64,000 nucleotides of DNA from an uncultured Acidimicrobiales bacterium (GTDB lineage: Bacteria > Actinomycetota > Acidimicrobiia > Acidimicrobiales > Aldehydirespiratoraceae): NCBI GenBank assembly GCA_958296055.1, contig CATQHS010000001.1, positions 2,700,277 to 2,764,276 of the forward strand, given 5' to 3'. The position numbers were made by a program, and so were the translations under genes. The notes beneath the pieces were generated by a model. It was not told the DNA's origin. It did no database searches and worked only from the letters and a program-made list of their open reading frames with translations. The stretch's first letter is position 1, and every line of letters begins with the position of its first letter. Positions 50,083 through 59,421 of this stretch are shown one piece after another.

Positions 50083-50496
50083 GTGGGCCGAACCCTGGTC
50101 ATCGTCAAGCCCGACGCGGTAGAGCGGGGCCTCGTCGGCGAGATCCTCGGGCGCTTGGAGCGCAAGGGCTTGGCCTTGGCCGCGGCCGAGCTCCGCACCC
50201 TCGACGCCGACACGCTGGCCCGCCATTACTCCGAGCATGTGGGCAAGGGCTTCTACGAAGACCTGGTTGCCTTCATGAGCCGGGGACCGGCCTTGGTGGC
50301 CGTCTTGGAAGGCCCCCGAGAAACTTGGAGGACAGTGCGCGACCTCATGGGAACGACCGATCCGGCGGCCGCGGCCCCGGGCACGATCCGGGGTGATCTG
50401 GGCATCGACCTGACCGAGAACTTGATCCACGGCAGCGACTCGGAAGCCTCGGCGGAACGCGAAATCGGGATCTTCTTCCCCGGTCCACCGGATTAG
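50083..50496 (+). CDS. ndk: Nucleoside diphosphate kinase
   Basis: 137 aa. Exchanges gamma-phosphates between nucleoside di- and triphosphates. [27 protein letters not shown] is the conserved N-terminus. The phosphorylated His is residue 116 in [21 protein letters not shown]. Length is canonical. The GTG start follows a TAGCCT hexamer by 7 nt. An upstream extension of the frame is antisense-like within folC and rejected. mreB follows after 64 bp, with its own promoter. Confidence 0.97.
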   Translation: MGRTLVIVKPDAVERGLVGEILGRLERKGLALAAAELRTLDADTLARHYSEHVGKGFYEDLVAFMSRGPALVAVLEGPRETWRTVRDLMGTTDPAAAAPGTIRGDLGIDLTENLIHGSDSEASAEREIGIFFPGPPD

Positions 50497-50545
50497 GACC
50501 AGCCCACCGGCGCGGCGCGGTTGCAATCGAGCGGCGGTCCGGCCA

Positions 50546-50551
50546 TACACT
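50546..50551 (+). promoter_or_regulatory. Leaderless-type -10 element for mreB
   Basis: TACACT lies 9 nt before the ATG; TTGCAA at 50521-50526 is a possible -35 with a 19-nt spacer. Confidence 0.45.
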
Positions 50552-50560
50552 GGGGCTTGC

Positions 50561-51595
50561 ATGGTCACAGGATTCGATTCCTTCACCGGCCGGGACGTGG
50601 CCGTCGATCTGGGGACGGCCAACACCCTGGTGTACGTGCGCGGCCAGGGCATCGTGCTCTCCGAGCCGTCGGTGGTGGCCATCAACACCCACGACGGCAA
50701 GCCGCTGGCGGTGGGGGCGGAGGCCAAGCGCATGATCGGGCGGACCCCGGCCCACATCCAGGCCATCCGGCCGCTGCGGGACGGTGTGATCGCCGACTTT
50801 GAGGTCTGCGAGAAGATGCTGCGCTACTTCATCCAGAAGTCGAGCCAGCGCCGCTGGTCCAAACCCAGGATGGTCATAGCCGTGCCGTCGGGCATCACCG
50901 GCGTCGAGCAGCGGGCCGTCCAAGAGGCGGCCGAGTCGGCGGGGGCCCGCAAGCCGGCCTACATCATCGAGGAGCCCATGGCCGCGGCCATCGGCGCGGG
51001 CTTGCCCATCCAGGAGCCCACCGGCAACATGATCATCGACATAGGAGGGGGCACCACCGAGGTCGCCGTCATCTCTTTGGGCGGGATCGTGACCAGTACG
51101 TCCATAAGGGTGGGGGGCGACGAGTTCGACGACGCCATCATCCAGTATGTGCGCAAGGAGTACTCCCTGGCCTTGGGGGAGCGGACGGCCGAGGAGATCA
51201 AGGTCGAACTCGGCTCGGTCTGGCCCCTCAAGCGGGAGATGCGAGCCGAGATCCGGGGGCGGGACCTCGTGACCGGCCTGCCCCGAACGGCGGTGATCAC
51301 CACCTCGGAGATCCGCGAGGCGATCGAGGAGCCCATGGCCGCCGTCACCGACGCGGTCCGCAGCACGCTCGACCGGACCCCGCCCGAGCTGGCCGCCGAC
51401 ATCATGGAACGCAGCATCGTGCTGGCGGGCGGCGGTGCCCTTCTCCGGGGCATGGTCCAGCGCCTGGCCAGCGAGACCGGCATGCCTTTGACCATTTCCT
51501 CCCAGGCGCTGCACGCCGTCGTGGTGGGGGCCGGGCAGGTCCTCGAGGAGTTCGACTCGCTCAAGGGAGTGGTTCTGACTTCAAACGATCTGTGA
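50561..51595 (+). CDS. mreB: Rod shape-determining protein MreB
   Basis: 344 aa. Actin-like filament that steers lateral-wall synthesis. Phosphate 1 [17 protein letters not shown] (about residues 12-28), connect/phosphate 2 [21 protein letters not shown] and adenosine [19 protein letters not shown] all match. Its presence implies a rod- or filament-shaped organism that elongates laterally, unlike polar-growing mycobacteria. First gene of the mreBCD-mrdA-rodA operon. Confidence 0.97.
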   Translation: MVTGFDSFTGRDVAVDLGTANTLVYVRGQGIVLSEPSVVAINTHDGKPLAVGAEAKRMIGRTPAHIQAIRPLRDGVIADFEVCEKMLRYFIQKSSQRRWSKPRMVIAVPSGITGVEQRAVQEAAESAGARKPAYIIEEPMAAAIGAGLPIQEPTGNMIIDIGGGTTEVAVISLGGIVTSTSIRVGGDEFDDAIIQYVRKEYSLALGERTAEEIKVELGSVWPLKREMRAEIRGRDLVTGLPRTAVITTSEIREAIEEPMAAVTDAVRSTLDRTPPELAADIMERSIVLAGGGALLRGMVQRLASETGMPLTISSQALHAVVVGAGQVLEEFDSLKGVVLTSNDL

Positions 51596-51608
51596 GCAGG
51601 ATCGGATC

Positions 51609-52535
51609 ATGGCAGCCGATGCCATGCAAACCAGGCGGCTCCGTTACCGCCTATTGCTGCTCGTCCTCACCGCCCTAGCCCTGCTGACGCTCGATTTCCG
51701 CGACTACGGGCCGCTCGAGACCATCCAAAGCGGGCTGCGCGATCTGCTGCGGCCCCTCATAAACGCCACCGATGTGGCGTTGGGGCCGCTGGGCGATCTG
51801 TGGACCGCGGCTTGGGATTACAACGAGCTGACCAACGAGAACGAGCAGTTGCGGGCCGAGCTGGGGAGGCTCAGGAGCGAGGCGATCCGGGTCGAAGCCG
51901 ACCGCGAGGCTTACCGCCGCCTCTTGGAGGCCACCGAGATCGACTACCTGGGGAATGTGGAGCGGGTGACCGCCTCGGTGTTGCGGGACTTGGTCGGGAA
52001 CTTCACCGACGACGTCGTAACTATCGACAAGGGCCGCCGCCACGGGATCCGACCGGGCTTGGCCGTGGTCACCTCGTCGGGTTTCGTAGGCCGGATCGAC
52101 ACCGTCGACACCCATCGCAGCACGATCGAGCTGGTCAGCAGCCCCGAACTGGTCATCGGCGTTCGCCTGGTCGACAACGACGACGTCGGTCTGGGTCACG
52201 GGGTGGCCGGCGACCCGACCGTTTTCGCGGTGGATGCCGGACTGCGCGGCTCCGAGACGGCCGAACCGGTGGAGCCGCCGGCGGTGGGCAGCGCCGTAGT
52301 CACCGCCGCCGAGAGCCGCTACCCGGCCGGCATCCCCATCGGCTGGGTGACCGAGGTGGCCGAGACCGAAGGCGGGCTGGTCGAGGTGGTGACGGTGGAG
52401 CTGGCCACCGACGCCAGAGACCTGGGCTTCGTGACCATTCTGCTCACCCCGCCCACCGACGGCGCCGAGCCCGACGACGGGCCCCGTCAAGCCGGGACTC
52501 AATCGAGCCGCAACGCCGCGGGGGGCGGGTCGTGA
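51609..52535 (+). CDS. mreC: Rod shape-determining protein MreC
   Basis: 308 aa. One membrane helix (LLLLVLTALALLTLDF, about residues 14-29) precedes a coiled coil (YNELTNENEQLRAELGRLRSEA, about 74-95), then a beta-barrel domain. GFVGRIDTVDTHRSTIELVS and GIRPGLAVVTSSGFVG are MreC signatures. The C-terminal tail is acidic. It scaffolds the elongasome in the envelope. ATG start with GGATCGGATC upstream; the stop overlaps the mreD GTG (GTGA). Confidence 0.92.
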   Translation: MAADAMQTRRLRYRLLLLVLTALALLTLDFRDYGPLETIQSGLRDLLRPLINATDVALGPLGDLWTAAWDYNELTNENEQLRAELGRLRSEAIRVEADREAYRRLLEATEIDYLGNVERVTASVLRDLVGNFTDDVVTIDKGRRHGIRPGLAVVTSSGFVGRIDTVDTHRSTIELVSSPELVIGVRLVDNDDVGLGHGVAGDPTVFAVDAGLRGSETAEPVEPPAVGSAVVTAAESRYPAGIPIGWVTEVAETEGGLVEVVTVELATDARDLGFVTILLTPPTDGAEPDDGPRQAGTQSSRNAAGGGS

Positions 52536-53041
52536 GCTGGGTGAAGATAACCGCGGTGGTCCTGGCCGCCTTGTTGTTGCAGTTGACGGTGTTCGTAGAC
52601 GTTCGGATCGCCGGCGTAGCCCCGGAGCTGATGGTCTTGGTGGCCGTGCTGGCCGGCATCTCGGCCGGAGCGGCCCGGGGCTCGGTCATCGCCTTCTTCG
52701 TCGGCCTGGCCTGGGACCTCTATCTGGCCACTCCCCTCGGGCTGTCGGCCGTGTCCTTCGCGTTGGCCGCTTACGCGGTCGGCGGCTTCGAGAAGACCCT
52801 GTTCAGCGACTCCCGCATCCAGGTCGCGGCTCTGACCGGCCTGGCCACCGCCGGCGCCGTCGCCGCCTACGCCGTCCTCGGCGAGCTGGTCGGCCAACGG
52901 GATCTGATCGACGACGATCTGGTGCCGGTGGTGGCCATCGCTTCGGCAGTCAATGCCGTCCTGGCGCCCGGGGTGGCGCCGCTGATGCGATGGGCCGTCG
53001 CTCCCTTCCGGTTCGCTGAGGTTCGCGGCGCCAATGGCTGA
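52532..53041 (+). CDS. mreD: Rod shape-determining protein MreD
   Basis: 169 aa from GTG 52532, overlapping the mreC stop. Polytopic: five hydrophobic segments, beginning VVLAALLLQLTVFVDVRI and including GSVIAFFVGLAWDLYLATPLG, whose GLxxDL pattern is the MreD hallmark. A longer open frame upstream lies inside mreC and is rejected. It connects MreC/MreB to PBP2 and RodA. It overlaps mrdA by 8 nt (ATGGCTGA). Confidence 0.9.
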   Translation: MSWVKITAVVLAALLLQLTVFVDVRIAGVAPELMVLVAVLAGISAGAARGSVIAFFVGLAWDLYLATPLGLSAVSFALAAYAVGGFEKTLFSDSRIQVAALTGLATAGAVAAYAVLGELVGQRDLIDDDLVPVVAIASAVNAVLAPGVAPLMRWAVAPFRFAEVRGANG

Positions 53042-55322
53042 CGTCGACCGCGACACGGAAGACCAGCAGCGTTTCCGGCTGCGGATACTCGGGGTCGTGG
53101 CGGTGTCGCTGGTCGCGGCCCTGCTGGCCCGATTGTGGTATCTCCAAGTGCTTCGCAGCGAAGACTTGGCCGACGCGGCCACCGCCAACGTGACGCGGAC
53201 CGTCCACGAGGAGGCGCCCCGGGGCCGCATCTTCGATCGCCGGGGCCGGCTCTTGGTCGACAACGAGGTCATCTGGGTGGTGATGATCGATCGCCGGGAG
53301 CTCAACGCCGCTCTGGACGACTCCGAGCAGGAGGAGATGCTGCTGAAGCTGGCGCTGCTGTTGAGCGAGTCCGGCGACCTCATCAAGGTGAGCGAGATCC
53401 GGTCCCGGCTGGCCGACCCCGAGTACGGGCCCTTCGAGCAGGTTCCGATCGCCTTCGGCATCGACCTAGACCTGTTCGTCTACCTGGGCGAGCGGTCCGA
53501 CTTGTTCCCCGGGGTGTCGGTGGAGCAGCGCACCTTTAGGACCTACCCGTACGGGCAGCTCGCCGCGCACGTGCTCGGCTACATCGGCTCGCTGACCGCG
53601 GCCGAGTACGCAATCCACCGCGCCCGCATCGACGAGTCCCAGCCCGACGCCAAGAGCTACAAACCCAACGACAGGATCGGCAAGACCGGGGTGGAGCGCA
53701 TCTTTGAGGACGACCTGCGCGGGGTTCCCGGCCGCCGGACGTACGAGGTCAACGCCTACAACGAGGTGGTGCGAGAACTCGACGATCTGAGCCGAGACCC
53801 GGTGCCCGGCAATGACGTGTACCTGACCATCGACATCGACATACAGCGGCTGGTGGAGGACGAGCTCCGCCGCGGCCTGGACGAGGCCAGGGGCCGCCCC
53901 AAGGAGAGCGAGGACGACCTCGATCCGGTGGCGCGGGCCGGGGCGGCGGTGGCGCTGGACCCGCGGGACGGGTCGGTGCTGGCCATGGCCTCGTACCCCA
54001 CCTACGACCCCCGCGAGTTCGTGGGCGGCATCTCGGCCCGGCTGTTCGAGACGCTGACGTCGGAGCAGAACTTCTCTCCCATCCTCAACCGGGCCATTCA
54101 GGGCCTGTATCCGCCCGGCTCGACTTTCAAGCTGGTCACCGCCTACGCCGGGCTGTCCCAGGGCGTCATCAGCGACGGCGGCCTGATCGCGGTGGACGAG
54201 TTCCACCACGACACCGGCACCTATCGGTACCCGTTCTGCTTGGAGGAGACCGACACCACCTGCATCTTCGAGAGCCCGTACTGCTGCTCGCGGGGAGTGG
54301 ACCTGCGCGATGCCATCACCGTGTCCAGCGACACGTACTTCTACCGGGTCGGCGGGGAGGGCTTCTTCCGCCGGCCCGAACCCTCAGACGAGGGCATCCA
54401 GGACTCGGCTCGGCTCTTCGGCTTCGGCTTCGGCACCGGCGTGTCGTTGCCCTACGAGCGCAACGGCGTCGTCCCCGACCGCGACTACTTCGACCTCCAA
54501 TACGAGCGGGGGGTGTTCGGGCGGGGCGGCGATCAGTGGTTCGCGGGGGACACCATCAACTTGTCCATCGGGCAGGGCGACATGCTGGTGACCCCCTTGC
54601 AGATGGCCAACGCCTACGCGGCGGTGGCCTCCGGGGGCCGGCTCCACCAGCCCAACATCGCCTTCGGGGTCGTCGACCGGGACGGCAACGTCCTCAAGTC
54701 TTTCGAGCCCCGGGTCCGGCGCCAACTGTTCTGGCCCAGAGAGATCAACGATCCCCTGCTCGACGGCTTGAACGGGGTCACCGCCTACAGCCTTCCCAGC
54801 TCCCTCGACGAGAACTATGTGATCCAGGGAACCGCCTTCGAAGCCTTCAACCTTCCGCTCGAGGGGGGAGTGGACTTCCCCCTCCAGCGATGGCCGGTGG
54901 GGGGCAAGACGGGCACGGCCGAACAGGACGGCAAGGCCGACACGGCCTGGTTCGTCGGCTTCGGCCCGGCCCCGTGGCCGGAGCGGGGGCTGGTGAACGA
55001 GCCGGAGATGGTGGTGGCCGTGGTCCTCGAGGAAGCCGGGTTCGGGGGCAGGGCCGCCGCTCCGGTGGTGGCCAGGATCATGCAGCCCGTCGCCGAGGGG
55101 GCCGTGCCCCGATCCTGGACCGCGGTGGAGATCGAGGCCTGCTACTCCGAGGTGGCGACCCTGGCGGTCTTCTTCGAGAGAGTGCGGACCGGCGAGATCA
55201 AAGTGGACGAGGAAGGCAACCCCATCTCCGAAGTTTCTCCCGAGCTGTCCGAGAAGTGCCAAGCCCTGGTGGGCGGCGAGGAGGCCGTCGCCGAGCAGGG
55301 GCTGGACGTGCTGCAGCGGTGA
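53034..55322 (+). CDS. mrdA: Penicillin-binding protein 2 (elongasome transpeptidase)
   Basis: 762 aa, long for PBP2 because of inserts near residues 290 and 400-440. A membrane helix (LGVVAVSLVAALLARLWYLQVL, about 18-39), then APRGRIFDRRGRLLVDNEVIWVVMI (dimerisation domain), PGSTFKLV with the catalytic Ser at 363 and Lys at 366, TVSSDTYFYRVG (SxD variant of the SxN motif) and GGKTGTAEQ (KTG at about 625). A Cys-containing insert (FCLEETDTTCIFESPYCC) lies between STFK and the SxN motif; this could form disulphides outside the cell. The stop overlaps rodA (GTGA). Confidence 0.95.
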   Translation: MADVDRDTEDQQRFRLRILGVVAVSLVAALLARLWYLQVLRSEDLADAATANVTRTVHEEAPRGRIFDRRGRLLVDNEVIWVVMIDRRELNAALDDSEQEEMLLKLALLLSESGDLIKVSEIRSRLADPEYGPFEQVPIAFGIDLDLFVYLGERSDLFPGVSVEQRTFRTYPYGQLAAHVLGYIGSLTAAEYAIHRARIDESQPDAKSYKPNDRIGKTGVERIFEDDLRGVPGRRTYEVNAYNEVVRELDDLSRDPVPGNDVYLTIDIDIQRLVEDELRRGLDEARGRPKESEDDLDPVARAGAAVALDPRDGSVLAMASYPTYDPREFVGGISARLFETLTSEQNFSPILNRAIQGLYPPGSTFKLVTAYAGLSQGVISDGGLIAVDEFHHDTGTYRYPFCLEETDTTCIFESPYCCSRGVDLRDAITVSSDTYFYRVGGEGFFRRPEPSDEGIQDSARLFGFGFGTGVSLPYERNGVVPDRDYFDLQYERGVFGRGGDQWFAGDTINLSIGQGDMLVTPLQMANAYAAVASGGRLHQPNIAFGVVDRDGNVLKSFEPRVRRQLFWPREINDPLLDGLNGVTAYSLPSSLDENYVIQGTAFEAFNLPLEGGVDFPLQRWPVGGKTGTAEQDGKADTAWFVGFGPAPWPERGLVNEPEMVVAVVLEEAGFGGRAAAPVVARIMQPVAEGAVPRSWTAVEIEACYSEVATLAVFFERVRTGEIKVDEEGNPISEVSPELSEKCQALVGGEEAVAEQGLDVLQR

Positions 55323-56473
55323 CGGACCGGCGCCTGAATCCCCGCCCGGAGCCCTGGTGGATGCTGATCGACCCCCTCTTCGTGGTCTCCGTCGCCGGCA
55401 TCGGGGCGATGGGGGCGGTGCTCGTGTACTCCTCCACCCGGGGGTCGGGCTTCGATCTGGTCGAACCCGACCGCACCTACTTGAACCGCCAAGTCCTCTT
55501 CTTGGCGGCCGGGGCGGTTCTGGGCGTGGCGGCCTCGCTGGTCAAGCCCCGCCTGATCCGCAGGCTGGCGCCGCTGGCCTACGGGTTGATGGCGGCGTCG
55601 ATGGTGGCCGTGCTGGTCATCGGCGTCGAGGTCCACGGCGCCCGCTCTTGGTTCTCGGTGGGCGGCTACCAGTTCCAGCCCTCCGAGCTGGGCAAGGTGG
55701 TGATGATCGTGACCCTGTCCCTGGTCTTCTCCGGCGGCCGGGGCGCCGGCCCGCTCCGGCTGGGGCTGGCGCTGCTGTCCATGGCCCCGCCGGTGGTGAT
55801 GATCATGCTCCAGCCCGATCCGGGCACTGCGCTGGTGTACGGGGCCATCTTCGTGGCCGTGGTGGTGGTGAGCGGGGTGAAGATGCGCTGGATCGCCCTG
55901 CTGGCCCTGATCGCGCTGGTGGGCGGCGCCTGGGTGCTCCGGTCCGACCTGTTGGCCGGGTACCAGCAGGCCCGCTTGACCGTCTTCTTGCTGGACCCCG
56001 ACCAAGTCGGCGCCGAGGCGGCCGGGTTCGCCTACAACGCCGAACAGGCCCAGATCGCCATCGGCAACGGCGGGCTGACCGGTCAGGGGATATTCGAGGG
56101 GACCCAGACCCGGTCCAACATGGTGCCGGCCCAGCAGACCGACTTCATCTTCACCGTGGCCGGGGAGGAGATGGGTCTGCGGGGCGCGGGGCTGCTGTTG
56201 GGGCTGTACAGCCTGCTGATGTACCGGATATGGCGAACGGCCCGCAACGCCTCGTCGGTTTTCGGCCGGCTGGTGTGCACCGGCGTGTTGGCCATGCTCT
56301 TGTTTCAGCTCTTCCAGTCGGTCGGGATGACCATGGGCATGATGCCGGTGACCGGCATACCCCTGCCTCTGGTCAGCTACGGAGGGTCGTCGATGCTCAC
56401 CTCGCTGATCGCCCTGGGGCTGGCGGCCGGCGTCCACCGCCGCCGCCACGACGTGGACGAGATGCGCCGGTAG
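55319..56473 (+). CDS. rodA: Rod shape-determining glycosyltransferase RodA (SEDS family)
   Basis: 384 aa from GTG 55319. Polymerises lipid II with PBP2. About ten membrane helices. Signatures: ARSWFSVGGYQFQPSELGKVVMI (about residues 105-127), LQPDPGTALVYGAIF (with the catalytic Asp), GLTGQGIFEGTQTRSNMVPAQQTDFIFTVAGEEMG and TGIPLPLVSYGGSSMLTSL near the C-terminus. It ends the mre operon. A long upstream frame overlaps mrdA and is rejected. Confidence 0.96.
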   Translation: MTDRRLNPRPEPWWMLIDPLFVVSVAGIGAMGAVLVYSSTRGSGFDLVEPDRTYLNRQVLFLAAGAVLGVAASLVKPRLIRRLAPLAYGLMAASMVAVLVIGVEVHGARSWFSVGGYQFQPSELGKVVMIVTLSLVFSGGRGAGPLRLGLALLSMAPPVVMIMLQPDPGTALVYGAIFVAVVVVSGVKMRWIALLALIALVGGAWVLRSDLLAGYQQARLTVFLLDPDQVGAEAAGFAYNAEQAQIAIGNGGLTGQGIFEGTQTRSNMVPAQQTDFIFTVAGEEMGLRGAGLLLGLYSLLMYRIWRTARNASSVFGRLVCTGVLAMLLFQLFQSVGMTMGMMPVTGIPLPLVSYGGSSMLTSLIALGLAAGVHRRRHDVDEMRR

Positions 56474-56550
56474 CGTTCGGAGCGCCTCGGGTTCGTGGCC
56501 GCGCGCCGCCACGGGCCGGGCCGCTCCGCAGAGTTCGGGGGCCGCGCCGG

Positions 56551-56556
56551 TAGCCT
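56551..56556 (+). promoter_or_regulatory. Leaderless-type -10 element for the radical SAM gene
   Basis: TAGCCT lies 7 nt before GTG 56564. Confidence 0.45.
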
Positions 56557-56563
56557 GGGATCC

Positions 56564-58525
56564 GTGACCGACCTGTGGCCCCGACTCGAGGAGCTACTGC
56601 CCCGAGTGGCCAAACCGGCCCGCTACATCGGCGGCGAGGACGGCATGCAGAGCCCGGTCCACGACGCCCGGGCGGTGTCGTGGCTGCTCACCTACCCCGA
56701 CACCTACGAGATCGGCCTGCCCAACCAGGGCCTGCAGATCCTCTACGAGATCCTCAACGAGCGGCCCGACGCCCTGGCCGAGCGCTCGTACGCGCCCTGG
56801 GTCGACCTCGAGGCGCTCCTGCGGACCGAGCGGCTCCCGCTGTTCTCGCTGGAGAGCCATCGCCCGGCTTCGGACTTCGACGTGATCGCCTTCAACCTGT
56901 CGGCCGAGCTCACCTACACCAACGTGCTCAACTGCGTCGACTTGGCCGGGGTTCCGGTGCGGTCGGCCGACCGGGCCGACGGCGATCCGCTGGTGGCGGC
57001 CGGAGGGCACTGCACCTACAACCCCGAGCCCCTGGCCGATTACCTCGATTTCGTGGTGCTGGGCGACGGGGAGGAGGCGGTGGGGGAGGTCACCGAGGTG
57101 CTGGCCCGCTGGAAGGCCGCGGGCAAGCCCGTCGGCGGTCGCCTCGGCGCGCTGCGGGAGTTGGCCGGCGTGGCCGGCGTGTACGTGCCCGCCCTCTACG
57201 ACGTCGCCTACGACGGCCCCCGCATCGTCGCGGTCGAGCCCCGATTCCCCGAGGCCCCGGCCCGGGTGGAGAAGCGGACCGTCGCCGACTTGGCCCACTG
57301 GCCCTATCCGAAGAATCAGCTCGTCCCCCTCACCGAGGTGGTCCACGACCGCCTCAACGTCGAGGTGTTCCGCGGTTGCACCCGGGGTTGCCGGTTCTGC
57401 CAGGCCGGCATGATCACCCGCCCGGTCCGGGAGCGTCCGGCCGACCAGGTGCGCACCATGGTGAGCGACGGCCTGCGCCGCACGGGCTACGACGAGGTGG
57501 CGCTCACCTCGCTGAGCACGGCCGACTTCAGCGGGATCGAGCAGGTGGTGGCCGACACCGTGACCGACGCCGGGTGCGGCCAGGTGGCGGTGGCCCTCCC
57601 CAGCCTGCGGGTCGACGCCTTCACCGTGGGCTTGGCCGCCCAGATCCAGCGGGCCCGCCGCACCGGCCTCACCTTCGCCCCCGAGGCGGGCACGTGGCGG
57701 ATGCGCCAGGTCATCAACAAGCTCATAAGCTCCGAGGACCTCTACGGCGCGGTCGAGGCCGCGTTCTCGCAGGGGTGGAGCCGGGTGAAGCTCTACTTCC
57801 TCACCGGCTTGCCCACTGAGACCGACCAAGACACGCTCGGCATCGCCGAGCTGGCCCGCAACTGCGTCGAGCTGGGGTCCACCCACCGGCGCTCGGCGTC
57901 GGTGACGGCGTCGGTCGGCGGGTTCGTGCCCAAGCCGTTCACGCCGTTCCAGTGGTTCGGCCAGAACACGACCGTCGAGCTGAGGCGCAAGATCGGTCTG
58001 TTGCGCGGTGAGCTGCGGCGGACCCGGGGGGTTCGGCTCAAGTGGCACGACCCGGAGGCGACCTTGGCGGAGGGACTGGCCAGCCGCGGGGATCGGCGCC
58101 TGGGCCCGGTGATCGAGTACGTCTGGCGCCGGGGCGGCACTTTCCAGGAGTGGTCCGAGCACTTCGACTCCGGCCTGTGGCTGGAGGCGATGGCGGCCTG
58201 CGGGCTCGACCCGGACTGGTACACCTGTCGGCACCGCCGCGTCGATGAGATCCTGCCCTGGGACCATCTGTCGGCCGGCCTCCACAAGGACTTCCTGTGG
58301 CAGGACTGGCGAGACGCGCTGGACGAGGTGGGCCTGGAGGACTGCCGGTGGACCCCGTGCTATGACTGCGGCGCCTGCACCGGTTACGGGATCGAGCACG
58401 TGGTGGCCTCGGCGGTTCCGCCGGCGGGCGGTAGCCAGGGCACCGGAGTGAGCCGGTCCTCGGGGGGACCGGTGCCGGTGGCTCTGGCCGCACCCCGGCG
58501 CCCGGTGGGGGCGGGAGTGTCGTGA
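56564..58525 (+). CDS. TIGR03960-family B12-binding/radical SAM protein
   Basis: 653 aa from GTG 56564 (an open frame from 56495 adds a low-complexity start). The B12-like N-terminal domain (about 1-230) is followed by the radical SAM cluster motif CTRGCRFCQAG, C-x3-C-x2-C at about residues 271-278. FAPEAGTWRMRQVINK, LYFLTGLPTETDQD and VGGFVPKPFTPFQWFGQ are family marks. The C-terminus contains a CYDCGACTGYG Cys cluster. The reaction is unknown; it occurs beside the DUF2344 protein and RNase E/G in many actinobacteria. The stop overlaps the next GTG (GTGA). Confidence 0.88.
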   Translation: MTDLWPRLEELLPRVAKPARYIGGEDGMQSPVHDARAVSWLLTYPDTYEIGLPNQGLQILYEILNERPDALAERSYAPWVDLEALLRTERLPLFSLESHRPASDFDVIAFNLSAELTYTNVLNCVDLAGVPVRSADRADGDPLVAAGGHCTYNPEPLADYLDFVVLGDGEEAVGEVTEVLARWKAAGKPVGGRLGALRELAGVAGVYVPALYDVAYDGPRIVAVEPRFPEAPARVEKRTVADLAHWPYPKNQLVPLTEVVHDRLNVEVFRGCTRGCRFCQAGMITRPVRERPADQVRTMVSDGLRRTGYDEVALTSLSTADFSGIEQVVADTVTDAGCGQVAVALPSLRVDAFTVGLAAQIQRARRTGLTFAPEAGTWRMRQVINKLISSEDLYGAVEAAFSQGWSRVKLYFLTGLPTETDQDTLGIAELARNCVELGSTHRRSASVTASVGGFVPKPFTPFQWFGQNTTVELRRKIGLLRGELRRTRGVRLKWHDPEATLAEGLASRGDRRLGPVIEYVWRRGGTFQEWSEHFDSGLWLEAMAACGLDPDWYTCRHRRVDEILPWDHLSAGLHKDFLWQDWRDALDEVGLEDCRWTPCYDCGACTGYGIEHVVASAVPPAGGSQGTGVSRSSGGPVPVALAAPRRPVGAGVS

Positions 58526-59421
58526 GGCTGCGCATCCGCTTCTCCAAGATCGGCAAGATCCGGTTCACGTCCCATCGGGACACGGCTCGGATCTGGGAAC
58601 GGGGGCTGCGCCGGGCCGGTCTGCCGGTGGCTTACTCGGAGGGCTTCACCCCTCGGCCTCGGATCTCTTTCGGGCTGGCCCTGCCCACCGGCTACGAATC
58701 CGAGGCCGAGTACCTCGACGTGGAGCTCGACGGCGAGGCGGCTGGGCTTTCGGGCTTGGGCATCGACGGCGAGGCGGCTGGGCTTTCGGGCTTGGCCGGT
58801 GCTTTGACCGAGGCAACTCCGGCTGGGATCACCGTGCAGGCCGCGGCCGGGATCGACAGGGCTGAGCCGTCTCTCCAGGAGACGGTCACAAGCTGCACTT
58901 GGCGCATCGACGTCGACGGCGTGGACGAGGGAACAGCCGCGGCGTCTGCCGCCCGAGCCCTCGACGCCGGCGAGATTCTCGTCACCCGCGAGCGAAAAGG
59001 CCGGACGGTCACCGACGACGTCCGGCCTCAGATCGTCTCGCTCGACGCGACCTCCACGGCAACGGGCGGCGTTCGGTTGATAGCCGAGCTCGGCACCAAG
59101 CCCCGGGCCCTGCGCCCGGCCGAGCTTTTGGCCGGCCTCTGCCCGTCGCCCCGCGAGCTGCGGGTCCGCCGACTCCGCCAATGGATCAGTACTGGGAGCA
59201 AGCAGCGCGAGCCGCTTGAGGCTTTCACGCTCCCGAACCCGAGTCCGGCCGCCGACGCGGCCCGGACCACGAACGCAAAGGATCATCGAGATGACCGACC
59301 GTCAGGTCGACAGCGCGGCGAGCCCGCCCCGAGGGGCCGGTTCGCCACCGCAACAGCAACAACGACAGCTCAGGTCGCCCGGCAAACCGGGCGGGCCCGA
59401 GCGAACCTCGTCGGGAGCTGA
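58522..59421 (+). CDS. DUF2344 (TIGR03936) protein
   Basis: 299 aa, GTG start overlapping the radical SAM gene. The N-terminus is the family signature: RIRFSKIGKIRFTSHRDTARIWERGLRRAGLPVAYSEGFTPRPRISFGLALPTGYESEAEYLDVEL. Function unknown; often fused to or next to the TIGR03960 protein, and suggested to work in tRNA or rRNA modification. A 36-bp in-frame duplication at 58728-58799 adds a doubled DGEAAGLSGL unit. The last 131 bp overlap the RNase E/G gene in another frame, so the C-terminal ~45 low-complexity residues are questionable. Confidence 0.82.
   Translation: MRLRIRFSKIGKIRFTSHRDTARIWERGLRRAGLPVAYSEGFTPRPRISFGLALPTGYESEAEYLDVELDGEAAGLSGLGIDGEAAGLSGLAGALTEATPAGITVQAAAGIDRAEPSLQETVTSCTWRIDVDGVDEGTAAASAARALDAGEILVTRERKGRTVTDDVRPQIVSLDATSTATGGVRLIAELGTKPRALRPAELLAGLCPSPRELRVRRLRQWISTGSKQREPLEAFTLPNPSPAADAARTTNAKDHRDDRPSGRQRGEPAPRGRFATATATTTAQVARQTGRARANLVGS
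58728..58799 (+). repeat. 36-bp in-frame duplication within the DUF2344 gene
   Basis: CGACGGCGAGGCGGCTGGGC begins at 58728 and again at 58764, and the two 36-bp copies are almost identical. The protein gains one extra 12-residue unit (DGEAAGLSGLGI then DGEAAGLSGLAG). Confidence 0.9.
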
